A DNA stretch of 5,909 nt from an uncultured Desulfomonile sp. (GTDB lineage Bacteria > Desulfobacterota > Desulfomonilia > Desulfomonilales > Desulfomonilaceae). The stretch spans positions 1-5,909 of the forward strand of contig CAIXMD010000549.1 of NCBI GenBank assembly GCA_903920415.1, in the 5' to 3' direction. Of this stretch, positions 1-5,023 are shown in pieces; positions within the stretch are counted from its first letter, which is position 1; each line of letters opens with the position of its first letter. Made by a program: the position numbers and the translations under genes. The notes under the pieces are model-generated. The model saw nothing but the letters and a program-made list of their open reading frames with translations, had not been told where the DNA came from and ran no database searches.

Positions 1-1
1 C

Positions 2-259
2 GCGACTGGGTGCCGCCAGCCACGGCCACGCGCGGGTGGGCCGGGGCAAGTGCCTTGCTCGGCCGCACCCCCGCCTGCTCGTCGTCCTGGGCCCGGGAGT
101 CGGCGACGACGGGGATGCCCGCGCGCAGGGGTCCTGGGAGGCGTCGATGACGAAAGCCTCGGTGACGGCGCAGCCTGGGGGGCACAGTGGGGTGTTTATC
201 CCGGAAGGGCGCTAGACCCGATCTACGGATTCCAGGCCGTTGTGATGGTTGATTTTTAA
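2..259 (+). CDS. Possible C-terminal end of an unidentified protein, open at the left edge
   Basis: A reading frame runs in from the left edge and stops at TAA 257-259, 22 bases before a strong terminator on the same strand, which is where the end of a real gene would be expected. The last 30 or so residues (GAAWGAQWGVYPGRAL, then a tail ending VVMVDF) look protein-like, with ordinary codons. Ending in an aromatic residue after alternating hydrophobic residues would suit an outer-membrane barrel strand, but that is only a guess. Upstream of about base 140 this frame is arginine-, proline- and glycine-rich and reads like an off-frame translation of GC-rich DNA. There, another + frame, and the minus frame sharing its codon boundaries, look equally good. 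A frameshift, or a junction near 130-150, is possible. I do not recognise the protein. Confidence 0.25.
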   Translation, partial: ATGCRQPRPRAGGPGQVPCSAAPPPARRPGPGSRRRRGCPRAGVLGGVDDESLGDGAAWGAQWGVYPGRALDPIYGFQAVVMVDF

Positions 260-281
260 ATCTCAGCATCTTGCTGACTTC

Positions 282-312
282 AAACCCGGAGGCTAACCCC
301 TCCGGGTTTTTT
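282..312 (+). terminator. Strong rho-independent terminator
   Basis: An 11-bp perfect stem (AAACCCGGAGG, 282-292, with CCTCCGGGTTT, 299-309) and a 6-base loop are followed directly by a T run. It lies 22 bases after the stop codon at 257-259 and would end transcription entering from the left, isolating the TA island from the upstream gene. The A-rich left arm means it may also work weakly on the minus strand. Confidence 0.85.
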
Positions 313-323
313 ATTGCCCCGCG

Positions 324-468
324 TGGGTGCGACCGGTGGGTCGCCCGACAACGTTGGTGGTAAATCGGGGCGAAAACGGGCGAGGCATGCCTCTCCCCTA
401 CAATAATTCAACAAACCAATAATATTTGATATTCTGTTATGTTTGTATGTGAATCTGTACGGTGCGGG
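324..468 (+). repeat. Repeat copy A: hairpin 1, hairpin 2 and tail
   Basis: This is one of about six copies of an interspersed repeat in the window. Hairpin 1 has arms GCGACC (329-334) and GGTCGC (339-344). Hairpin 2 is a near-perfect palindrome (378-397) centred on GAGGCATGCCTC. The core ends in CCCCTACAA. The tail (about 426-463) contains a near copy of the ATTGATATTCCGTTATG motif, then ATGTGAATCTGT and CGGTGCG, which also follow the core in copy B. The A core is closest to copy C: they share the stretch between the hairpins with very few changes. It encodes nothing convincing. The A+T-rich stretch from here to 590 holds no gene I can support. Confidence 0.85.
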
Positions 469-589
469 CCTGCAATCACGGGTCACAAGCTATTTCGAAA
501 TCATCCACATTAATCGGTCATTAATTTTGGCACCGGCTATAGATAATCTTTTAACACGATCACATTCAATTCTTTTATATGCTTCAGCT

Positions 590-808
590 TCACATTCTGT
601 CCTCTCTCAGGCTGTTGACGTATTCCTGGGCATCATTGCCCCACCCAAGTCCTCTGCCTAGCCCATAGAGATTTTTCCAGTCGACTTCTTTTTGCCGAGG
701 CCGTGCTGATTTCCGCAAGTGCTGCGCAATCTTCTCCATGAGCCACAACTGTTCATCCGGGGAGAGACTCTTGATCTGTTTTTCTATTTCTACAATGGGG
801 TGGGACAT
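590..808 (-). CDS. Lone antitoxin-like protein (VapB/Phd-type small antitoxin)
   Basis: The product is a 72-residue protein if it starts at the ATG at 806-808, or 74 residues from the in-frame GTG at 812-814. I prefer the ATG, although neither start has a strong ribosome site. The N-terminal half (VEIEKQIKSLSPDEQLWLMEKIAQHL) is an amphipathic dimerisation-type helix pair. The C-terminal half, containing LYGLGRGLGW and ending near YVNSLREDR, resembles the toxin-binding tails of small antitoxins that are normally encoded just before a PIN-domain RNase. No toxin follows. A GTG overlaps the stop codon (GTGA), but the frame it opens closes after 18 codons (537-593). This is probably an orphan antitoxin, which could still neutralise a related toxin elsewhere or act as a repressor. 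The antitoxin role is inferred from size and sequence style; I cannot name the Pfam family. Confidence 0.6.
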   Translation of the reverse strand: MSHPIVEIEKQIKSLSPDEQLWLMEKIAQHLRKSARPRQKEVDWKNLYGLGRGLGWGNDAQEYVNSLREDRM

Positions 809-908
809 CGGCACAGAAATCCCGTCAATATTTTGTTTTCATAAGTATACTCGACAGGTGTTTTTCAATCCACTATTTCCTCAGCCCGATGATGATCATT
901 TTTGAAGA

Positions 909-939
909 GAAAAGGTGAATTATGCAAACTTCCGTTTCA
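909..939 (+). pseudogene. 5' stub of an AbrB/MazE-type antitoxin gene
   Basis: A ribosome site (AAAAGGTG) and ATG at 922 open the frame MQTSVS, then stop at TGA 940-942. The bases around the start (AGGTG, ATTATGCAAACTTC, GT, TC) match the start of the intact AbrB-type gene at 2389 almost base for base, including part of its ribosome site and the first six codons. After that the similarity ends abruptly, at the 3' end of brnA, which is on the opposite strand. I infer that a second AbrB-type antitoxin gene stood here and was cut off when the brnTA module, or a deletion, joined at about 939. The stub is short, so chance similarity is not fully excluded, but a match spanning both the ribosome site and the codons argues against it. 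Confidence 0.55.
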
Positions 940-1161
940 TGATGCCTTTTCAAGACGCTCTGCTATCCAAATCTTGATGACGGACTGTCGTGGCACACCC
1001 AAGCGCCTTGCTTCCTTATCCAATAACTGAATCATCCACACAGGGAAATCTACATTTACCCTTTTCTGATCTTGTCCCGGCCTTGTTGCCATTGACACAT
1101 CAATATGGCCTGAGATATCTCCGCCCTCATCAAATATCTTGTCAAGCTCACGCGCTTTCAT
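937..1161 (-). CDS. brnA: BrnA antitoxin (ribbon-helix-helix)
   Basis: The product is a 74-residue antitoxin of the BrnT/BrnA type II system. The N-terminus (KARELDKIFDEGGDISGHID) matches the typical BrnA toxin-binding lead-in. It is followed by a ribbon-helix-helix DNA-binding segment: strand RVNVDFPVWMIQLL, then the helices around EARRLGVPRQSVIKIWIAERL. I chose the ATG at 1159-1161 over the TTG nine bases further upstream because AGAGG lies nine bases before it and family members begin M-K-A-R-E-L-D. The gene overlaps the end of brnT by about 14 bases, so translation is probably coupled. In characterised systems BrnA dimers bind BrnT and the complex represses its own promoter. The candidate operator here is the palindrome over the brnT promoter. 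The 3' end abuts the AbrB stub. Confidence 0.93.
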   Translation of the reverse strand: MKARELDKIFDEGGDISGHIDVSMATRPGQDQKRVNVDFPVWMIQLLDKEARRLGVPRQSVIKIWIAERLEKAS

Positions 1162-1411
1162 ATAGCTCAACCTCTTCTTTTCTGGATCGTCGCACAGAAA
1201 TAATTCTTATCTTTTCGGACCGGTAAGTAATAAATCCTGACCAGTGCTTTCCTGAAATATTTCCGATAATCAAAAATCTTAGTTCATCACTGGTTCTGAC
1301 TGGAATTTCAATTAAATCAGGATCGTTCCAAAGGGCTTGAGCTTCTTGAAAGTTGATCCCATGTTTTTGTTCATTGCTGTTGCTTTTGATAGAATCAAAT
1401 TCAAACTCCAT
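1148..1411 (-). CDS. brnT: BrnT toxin (RelE-fold ribonuclease)
   Basis: The product is an 87-residue toxin, full length for the family. Hallmarks are the opening MEFEFD, the KHGINFQEAQALWNDP segment (Lys16-His17-Gly18), the central strands LRFLIIGNISGKHWSGFITYR, and the C-terminal IRIISVRRSRKEEVELYE, which carries the conserved arginine/serine patch (Arg69, Ser72, Arg74, Arg75) and Tyr84. In this family the toxin is a RelE-fold RNase that stops translation under stress. All these elements are present, so it is probably active. The ATG at 1409-1411 is the only sensible start. It follows the predicted -10 box so closely that the mRNA would be leaderless or nearly so. The toxin comes first and brnA second, the usual order for this family. 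Confidence 0.93.
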   Translation of the reverse strand: MEFEFDSIKSNSNEQKHGINFQEAQALWNDPDLIEIPVRTSDELRFLIIGNISGKHWSGFITYRSEKIRIISVRRSRKEEVELYESA

Positions 1412-1420
1412 AATATAATT

Positions 1421-1448
1421 ATTATACCATAACTATACTTATCGTCAA
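1421..1448 (-). promoter_or_regulatory. brnT promoter with overlapping palindrome (likely BrnA operator)
   Basis: Read on the minus strand, TTGACG (1443-1448), a 16-base spacer and a consensus TATAAT (1421-1426) form a near-ideal housekeeping promoter. The -10 box is one arm of a 13-base perfect palindrome, TATAATTATTATA (1414-1426), well placed for autorepression by BrnA. Transcription would start near 1414, leaving about 3 bases before the brnT ATG. The -35 box ends exactly where repeat copy B begins (1448). Confidence 0.7.
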
Positions 1449-1657
1449 TGCCCTTTTTGACAGTAGTGGTGCCAGGTCTTGAAATATGAATCGTACGGCG
1501 CGACCCGGTGGGTCGCCCGTCATGGTCCGGTGGTGAATCGGGGCGTAAACGGGCGAGGCATGCCTCTCCCCTACAAAAATGCCCGTAATTCAATAATGAT
1601 TGATATTCCGTGATGTTTGAATGTGAATCTGTTCGGTGCGACCCGGTGAGTCGCACC
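1448..1657 (+). repeat. Repeat copy B: 45-base block, hairpin 1, hairpin 2, tail, extra hairpin
   Basis: The most complete copy. Bases 1448-1492 are identical to 5799-5843. Hairpin 1 has GCGACCC (1500-1506) and GGGTCGC (1510-1516) with a 3-base loop. Hairpin 2 is the 1551-1570 near-palindrome around GAGGCATGCCTC, and the core ends CCCCTACAA. The tail (about 1597-1634) matches the tail of copy A. It is followed by another hairpin, GGTGCGAC (1635-1642) with GTCGCACC (1650-1657), which sits 19 bases past the stop codon of the antitoxin gene ending at 1676 and could protect or end its mRNA, although it lacks a T run. The core outer ends (GTACGG and CCCCTAC) are weakly inverted, as in a degraded MITE. 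Confidence 0.88.
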
Positions 1658-1675
1658 TGTTGCATACAACGAGGA

Positions 1676-1951
1676 TCAGACCCCTTGCTCCTTGATGGTG
1701 CCTGAAACAAACTTGTGCAGGATGCTCGAGATCAATGTCTGATACGGGATTCCCTCCCTGAGAGCCCTCTTTTGCAACGCATCGAGATCCTTACTCGAAA
1801 TCCTAATATTGACCCGTCGGTCCTTCCTGAAGGTCGCTCGTGCATATTCTCTGTACCTGTCTAATTCCACGTCTTTCCCTGGTACGGTTCGCCATTCTCC
1901 CGATTCCACAGATTCAAGCAATTCTCTCTCGGACTTTTCCAGCTTAGTCAT
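1676..1951 (-). CDS. CopG/BrnA-like ribbon-helix-helix antitoxin
   Basis: The product is a 91-residue antitoxin. Residues 1-40 (KLEKSERELLESVESGEW, then RYREYARATFRKD) form the charged, helical toxin-binding half. Residues from about 46 (RVNIRISSKDLDALQKRA, then LREGIPYQTLISSILHKFVSG) are a ribbon-helix-helix DNA-binding fold of the CopG/BrnA type. The ATG at 1949-1951 overlaps the TGA of the upstream toxin in an ATGA junction (1948-1951), so the two are translationally coupled. The expected role is to bind the 92-residue toxin and repress the operon. It is clearly a different lineage from the BrnA at 937: the lead-in differs, and only the fold and the RVN strand start are shared. The end of the gene lies 19 bases from a hairpin of repeat copy B. 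Confidence 0.88.
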   Translation of the reverse strand: MTKLEKSERELLESVESGEWRTVPGKDVELDRYREYARATFRKDRRVNIRISSKDLDALQKRALREGIPYQTLISSILHKFVSGTIKEQGV

Positions 1952-2226
1952 TCAGCTCCTCCCAGATATCTCTTTGTTGCTTTGCGGCTCGGAATAATCG
2001 TTTTGAGAATCACCTCTTTGTCCGTCTCCACAAAGGGAACAAGGTAAGCGTATTGATCTGCAATTACAACGAAAACCCTTTGATCAGGGTAGCGGGACTG
2101 GTTGGGATGCTCAAGGAGATCTGCGATATCTCCTCTTTGGATATGGAAAACGATTTCCTCAAAGGAAATACCTCGTTCCTGCTTGAGGAGTTCGTTCTTT
2201 TCACGACTCCAGGTGAAATACTTCAT
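1948..2226 (-). CDS. BrnT-superfamily toxin, probable RNase
   Basis: The product is a 92-residue toxin encoded first in its operon. The opening FTWSREKNELLKQERGISFEE matches the BrnT-superfamily start (a W or F-D/S-x-x-K-N segment followed by RGISFEE). The middle, VFVVIADQYAYLVPFV, gives the central beta strands. The C-terminus, ILKTIIPSRKATKRYL, is the hallmark of a widespread toxin group always paired with an RHH antitoxin like the one downstream. It probably has the RelE-like fold and acts as an RNase, but biochemical proof for this subgroup is thin, so I leave the symbol blank. The ATG at 2224-2226 has only a weak ribosome site (GTGAG close to the start). A small inverted repeat, CATAA and TTATG (2224-2239), covers the start and may be the operator. 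Confidence 0.85.
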   Translation of the reverse strand: MKYFTWSREKNELLKQERGISFEEIVFHIQRGDIADLLEHPNQSRYPDQRVFVVIADQYAYLVPFVETDKEVILKTIIPSRKATKRYLGGAE

Positions 2227-2340
2227 AACTCACATTATGACACGTTGTGTGCCTAATGACATCAAGAAAAGTGTTGGGCGACCTCAGTACCCCATTTGCT
2301 TTGGTTCTTATCGTGGTTGACGTTCTTTGAAGCATATGAC

Positions 2341-2369
2341 TTGCGTTTATTGAAATTGTCTTGTAGAAT
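2341..2369 (+). promoter_or_regulatory. Promoter of the AbrB-PIN operon
   Basis: TTGCGT (2341-2346), a 17-base spacer and TAGAAT (2364-2369) precede a GGAGG ribosome site (2378-2382) and the ATG at 2389. The predicted leader is only about a dozen bases. The 162-base gap 2227-2388 is the divergent promoter region shared with the toxin gene starting at 2226. I see no strong promoter for that opposite direction. Confidence 0.55.
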
Positions 2370-2388
2370 ATGAAATTGGAGGTGCATT

Positions 2389-2625
2389 ATGCAAACTTCG
2401 GTATCCAAACGCGGACAGACCGTCATTCCTGCGGCCATTCGGAAGCGCTATAAAATAGACGTCGGGGTTCAATTAGTCTGGTTGGACGACGGAGAGACGA
2501 TTCGGGTCGTGCCCGTATCGGATGATCCGATAAGATCTCTGCGAGGGCGAGGCTGCGGCAAAAAAATGACCGAACGTCTTTTAGAGGAACGAAGAAAGGA
2601 TCGAGCCCGTGAACAAAGCCTCTGA
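2389..2625 (+). CDS. AbrB/MazE-type (SpoVT-AbrB) antitoxin
   Basis: The product is a 78-residue antitoxin. Residues 1-45 are a swapped-hairpin SpoVT-AbrB DNA-binding domain: the motif VSKRGQTVIPAAIRKRYKID, then VQLVWLDDGETIRVVPV, is classic for VapB/MazE-type antitoxins. The rest (PIRSLRGRGCGKKMTERLLEERRKD) is the basic, helical tail that wraps around a PIN toxin. A strong GGAGG sits 6 bases before the ATG. The gene overlaps the PIN toxin by 17 bases, and the toxin's own ribosome site (AAAGGA, 2595-2600) lies inside this gene. The antitoxin should also repress this promoter. Its first six codons and ribosome site are nearly duplicated at 909-939, the stub of a lost relative. Confidence 0.92.
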   Translation: MQTSVSKRGQTVIPAAIRKRYKIDVGVQLVWLDDGETIRVVPVSDDPIRSLRGRGCGKKMTERLLEERRKDRAREQSL

Positions 2626-3064
2626 TGAGGTCAAGCTATCCTCAATTGTCGAAGAGGAATCAAGTCCATATCTTCTGGATACATCGGCGCTCTTGTCTTT
2701 CATCGAGGATGAAGCGGGTGCAGACCGCGTCGAGAAAGCTTTGAAACAGTCGACAACGTTGTTACCCTGGATGGTTCTCCTGGAAACGTACTATATCACC
2801 CTTCAAGAAGAAGGTCAGGCCGAAGCAGACCGCCGTATTGCTTTGATAAAGCAACTTAAAGTCAAAATTGTGTGGGACATGGATGAACCGACCTTGTTGA
2901 CAGCAGGAAGATTAAAGGCCGATCATCGTGTTTCCCTGGCAGATGCCGTCATCGCTGCGTTTGCTATCCGGAGGGCAGCGGTGCTGATGCACAAGGACCC
3001 GGAATTTGAAGCCCTGACGGGGCTACTGCCGATGGAGTCGCTGCCTTACAAGTCTTTTACGTAG
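2609..3064 (+). CDS. PIN-domain ribonuclease toxin (VapC type)
   Basis: The product is a 151-residue PIN-domain toxin. The four acidic metal-binding positions are all visible: Asp24 in YLLDTSALL, Glu59 in VLLETYY, Asp112 in SLADAVIAA and Asp130 in MHKDPEFE. It should therefore be an active Mg2+-dependent endoribonuclease, typically aimed at tRNA or rRNA, held in check by the AbrB-type partner encoded just upstream. GTG 2609 is the only start available before the PIN core (there is no other ATG, GTG or TTG in frame) and has AAAGGA 8 bases before it. This gives a roughly 20-residue leader ahead of the domain, longer than in most VapC proteins. This pair is the only one in the window on the + strand. 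No clear terminator follows; the 120 bases before repeat copy C hold nothing I recognise. Confidence 0.92.
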   Translation: MNKASDEVKLSSIVEEESSPYLLDTSALLSFIEDEAGADRVEKALKQSTTLLPWMVLLETYYITLQEEGQAEADRRIALIKQLKVKIVWDMDEPTLLTAGRLKADHRVSLADAVIAAFAIRRAAVLMHKDPEFEALTGLLPMESLPYKSFT

Positions 3065-3183
3065 TTCCGCGAGCATTCTATCTTATTCCCGTTGCCAAAA
3101 TTAATGTCGCATTATCTTTCCAAATCCCCCTGCCTCTCTTTTCCAAGCGGGATCGTGGGATTCGCTTCGGGGTTCAGGACGCA

Positions 3184-3487
3184 CCGTACGGCGCGACCCG
3201 ATGGGTCGCCCGACAACGTTGGTGGTAAATCGGGGCGAAAATGGGCGAGGCATGCCTCTCCCCTACAAAAATGCAATAATGCAATAATTCAAAATGATTG
3301 ATATTCCGTTATGTTTGGCATGCAACAATCATTGATGGTGATGCCCGGTGCCGTGCATTTCGTGGGTTGGCCAATGGCGACAATTGAATTTGTTTGTTCG
3401 GCGGTTCGATTTATGGCAACCCGCCGTACGGCGCGACGCATGTGTCCGCCCAAATGGGCCGGTGGTGTATCGATCTGGGGGAATGGT
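3184..3487 (+). repeat. Repeat copy C: compound copy with a second module
   Basis: The core has hairpin 1 (GCGACCC 3193-3199, GGGTCGC 3203-3209) and hairpin 2 (3243-3262), nearly identical to copy A, and ends CCCCTACAA. The tail has ATTGATATTCCGTTATG (about 3296-3312). A second module then begins, around ATGCAACAATCATTGATG (3320-3337), followed by a segment (about 3338-3418) that recurs in copy E: GATGCCCGGT, CGTGGGTTGGCCAATGGCGA, and ATGGCAA. A third part repeats CCGTACGGCGCGAC (3424-3437), then AAATGGGCCGGTGGTGTATC (3463-3482), which recurs in copies D and F. It ends about 10 bases before the stop of the XRE antitoxin gene on the other strand. Open frames over this stretch are not credible genes. 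Confidence 0.85.
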
Positions 3488-3496
3488 TCAAGCCCC

Positions 3497-3847
3497 TCAG
3501 GCACTCATGACCCTTATTGAATACTCGTCCGGTTTCATTTGGGCCGCAGGGATGATGACCTCGTTAATCCACCGTTCGAAGGCCTTGTTTGTGAGGCTGA
3601 TTGCTTCATCCCAATCACCGTCGTAGTCAGACTCCTCCAGGTCTTCAATGGTCTTCGCCGACAAACCGGAGAACTCAGCGAGATCTTCCCTTGTCATATG
3701 GAGTTTGTTGCGGATATCATAGAGTTGTCCAGCTAGATCCGCTTGAACCTTCACCTGTTTCAGGAACGCCTGGGATTCTAAGTCATCGTTGATGTATCGA
3801 TTATATGTCCATTGACAGGCATCATGACTGAGTTTGTTTTCTTCCAT
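3497..3847 (-). CDS. XRE-family (HigA-like) antitoxin
   Basis: The product is a 116-residue protein with a Cro/C1-type helix-turn-helix at about residues 41-72 (LYDIRNKLHMTREDLAEFSGLSAKTIEDLEE), the signature of HigA-like antitoxins paired with Gp49-type toxins. The N-terminal 40 residues and the C-terminal WINEVIIPAA segment are probably for dimerisation and toxin binding. Two starts are possible: a GTG at 3851-3853 that overlaps the toxin stop codon (GTGA), or the ATG at 3845-3847. I chose the ATG because GGGAG lies 8 bases before it but only 2 bases before the GTG. Order is toxin first, antitoxin second, as in higBA operons. It should repress the operon as well as neutralise the toxin. The gene ends about 10 bases from repeat copy C. 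Confidence 0.88.
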   Translation of the reverse strand: MEENKLSHDACQWTYNRYINDDLESQAFLKQVKVQADLAGQLYDIRNKLHMTREDLAEFSGLSAKTIEDLEESDYDGDWDEAISLTNKAFERWINEVIIPAAQMKPDEYSIRVMSA

Positions 3848-3849
3848 CT

Positions 3850-4221
3850 TCACGGCTCCCAGTAAAAAATATGAGCTTTCGGGTCGGCCTCAAACTTCAT
3901 TTTTAGCTCCAAGGCGTTTTCAATTTCCTTGTCTGGAATCATATTCTCTTTGGTCAACCCGTGAGTAAGGACCACGGAAGCGTTGCCATAAAAGAAGTAG
4001 AGCATTCGGTAGTTGACGCTTTGGAATCTTACCCGAAGTTCATGAATGCCGTCTCTGAGGGTATCGGCATAGGGTCGATGAAGTTCATGGCCGAGATTCT
4101 TAAGTCTCTCGATCCACTCATAACATTTGACTCTCGGTTTTCTCTGAATCCCATTGAGCCAGCTTACCATAGGGACCGTCCCATCGTCTTCCTTATAATA
4201 TATGACCTGGACCGGCGGCAC
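3850..4221 (-). CDS. HigB-like toxin, phage Gp49-like (RelE superfamily)
   Basis: The product is a 123-residue toxin of the Gp49-like group of the RelE/ParE superfamily. Visible marks are VPMVSWLNGI near residue 20, the basic helix RKPRVKCYEWIERLKNLG, the strand pair IHELRVRFQSVNYRMLYFFYG (residues 59-79), and VVLTHGLTKEN (83-93) followed by an IPDKEIENA helix. The arginines at 63, 65 and 72 and His87 are the likely mRNA-binding or catalytic residues. Relatives cut mRNA on the ribosome. The start is GTG 4219-4221, supported by GGAGGA 7 bases upstream. No ATG gives a better fit. The downstream XRE gene overlaps or abuts the stop, so the pair is coupled. Only about 45 bases separate the start from repeat copy D, so its promoter must lie in or against the repeat, or it is read through from the broken PIN gene upstream. 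Confidence 0.9.
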   Translation of the reverse strand: MPPVQVIYYKEDDGTVPMVSWLNGIQRKPRVKCYEWIERLKNLGHELHRPYADTLRDGIHELRVRFQSVNYRMLYFFYGNASVVLTHGLTKENMIPDKEIENALELKMKFEADPKAHIFYWEP

Positions 4222-4242
4222 CCGTTCTTCCTCCGACTGCTT

Positions 4243-4530
4243 TTATCGAGGTATTTGTGAGAAAGGTAGGGGCGACCCGGTGGGTCGCCCGTCATGGGCC
4301 GGTGGTGTATCGATGTGGGGGAATGCAACAATCATTGATGTTGATGCCCGGTCCCGCGTGTCATTGATCAGGGCTTGAGCGGAAATATCTTCGGGCCCAT
4401 TCAAGAGAATTTCGTCCGCCACTGCCTGGGGAATAAGGATCTTGCCACAGATGTCATGGAGTAAGTCGAGTCGATCGGCGCGGCTGAGGAAAATGAACGG
4501 GGATGCGTTCACAACCGCTGTGTCATCCAT
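4243..4530 (-). pseudogene. Truncated PIN-domain toxin (DUF3368-like), 3' part replaced by repeat
   Basis: From the ATG at 4528-4530 the frame encodes MDDTAVVNASPFIFLSRADR, then LDLLHDICGKILIPQAVADEI, the N-terminal third of a DUF3368-type PIN toxin. The first acidic site is replaced by the VVNASP motif that is usual for this group, and the Glu in VADEI is present. After 57 residues (about base 4361) the sequence becomes repeat copy D, and the frame runs on through the repeat to a stop at 4243, adding about 39 residues unrelated to PIN. The later catalytic aspartates are lost, so it should be inactive. The start overlaps the antitoxin's stop by 8 bases, the normal arrangement for this pair. 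An upstream in-frame ATG at 4576-4578 lies inside the antitoxin gene and is not needed. Confidence 0.85.
4267..4361 (+). repeat. Repeat copy D, truncating a PIN toxin gene
   Basis: Starts GTAGGGGCGACCC. Hairpin 1 here is the strongest in the window: GGGCGACCC (4270-4278) with GGGTCGCCC (4282-4290) and a 3-base loop. It continues GGGCCGGTGGTGTATCGATG (4296-4315), then the ATGCAACAATCATTGATG module (4323-4340) and GATGCCCGGTCCCGCGTGT (about 4343-4361), as in copies C and E. There it stops dead against the PIN reading frame. Hairpin 2 is absent. The breakpoint at about 4361 is therefore a repeat-gene junction. Confidence 0.85.
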
Positions 4531-4774
4531 GGGCCAGTTCGCCATCGAGCTGGCTGAAGTCCACCCCAAAGGAATCAACCTTCAGTCTGGCTAGTTCCAG
4601 TAGAAAACGTGTTCTCGTTAGCCCGGCGATACGTGCGGCAATCTCTTGGGAAACCTTGCCTTGTCTGTACCAGACGATAGCTGCGATCAGTCTCATCTCG
4701 TCCAGGAATTGAGATGGATCTCGATCCATGCACGCCAGTATGTCGTCTGATAATTCCATCGTGAGCGTTTTCAT
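4523..4774 (-). CDS. UPF0175-like antitoxin (helix-turn-helix), partner toxin broken
   Basis: The product is an 83-residue protein. The opening TLTMELSDDILACM, then FLDEMRLIAAIVWYRQGKVS, then QEIAARIAGLTRTRFLLELARLKV matches the UPF0175 family, small helix-turn-helix proteins that serve as antitoxins for DUF3368 PIN toxins. The helix-turn-helix core is about residues 40-65. The C-terminal VDFSQLDGEL is the usual tail. The ATG at 4772-4774 has GGAGG 9 bases before it, a good site. The gene is complete even though its toxin, which overlaps its 3' end, has been cut by repeat copy D. It may persist as a repressor, as protection against a related toxin, or simply because it has not yet decayed. 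Confidence 0.87.
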   Translation of the reverse strand: MKTLTMELSDDILACMDRDPSQFLDEMRLIAAIVWYRQGKVSQEIAARIAGLTRTRFLLELARLKVDSFGVDFSQLDGELAHG

Positions 4775-4889
4775 TGTGCTGCGCCTCCATGAACGATGAA
4801 GTTTTTGGATAGTACATGACCGAAATCAAACCTGTGACCTATATTCATAGTCAAACATTAACAGAAGTTACTTTGCCGAGCAAGGAGCA

Positions 4890-5013
4890 CATTGGTGATG
4901 CCCGGTCCCGCGTGTTCCGTGGGTTGGCCAATGGCGACAATGGAACATGATTTGATCGGTGTTTCGATTCATGGCAATAATGCAATGTTGATTAATATTC
5001 CGTTATGTTTGGG
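4890..5013 (+). repeat. Repeat copy E: second module plus tail, no hairpin core
   Basis: Matches the second module of copy C: GATGCCCGGTCCCGCGTGT (4897-4915), CGTGGGTTGGCCAATGGCGA (4918-4937), and a matching TTTCGATT, ATGGCAA stretch to about 4980. It then joins the tail motif, ATTAATATTCCGTTATGTTTG (4991-5011), which in copies A-C lies directly after hairpin 2. The order of modules is therefore reversed relative to copy C. It lies between hicA and the UPF0175-type operon. The 75 bases between 4815 and 4890 hold no gene and only weak promoter-like boxes. Confidence 0.8.
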
Positions 5014-5023
5014 ATCTGTCTGA

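Noticed and set aside
1..200. Isochorismatase-like or other hydrolase reading on the minus strand
   Set aside because: A stretch reading VTEAFVIDAS looks suggestive, but the following sequence needs a frameshift and the catalytic cysteine context does not match. There is not enough sequence to support it.
443..661. 72-residue open frame on the + strand
   Set aside because: Its 3' part is antisense to the antitoxin gene at 590-808, and the start lies in the tail of repeat copy A without a ribosome site. Codon use does not suggest a gene.
844..872. Promoter for the lone antitoxin at 590-808
   Set aside because: On the minus strand TATACT is a good -10 box, but the best -35 candidate at proper spacing (TGGATT) matches only three of six bases, and TTGAAA is just 13 bases away. 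Too weak to list.
1312..1710. 132-residue open frame on the minus strand
   Set aside because: It runs through repeat copy B and overlaps brnT in another frame. Its sequence is a translation of repeat DNA, with no ribosome site or protein-like pattern.
3289..3626. Open frames on both strands across 3289-3626
   Set aside because: They lie mainly in repeat copy C, and their right ends overlap the XRE antitoxin gene, which has a clear family signature.
4815..4860. Promoter for the UPF0175-like antitoxin
   Set aside because: TTGACT is present on the minus strand, but the only box at about 18 bases is TTTGAT. This is suggestive but below the standard for a feature.
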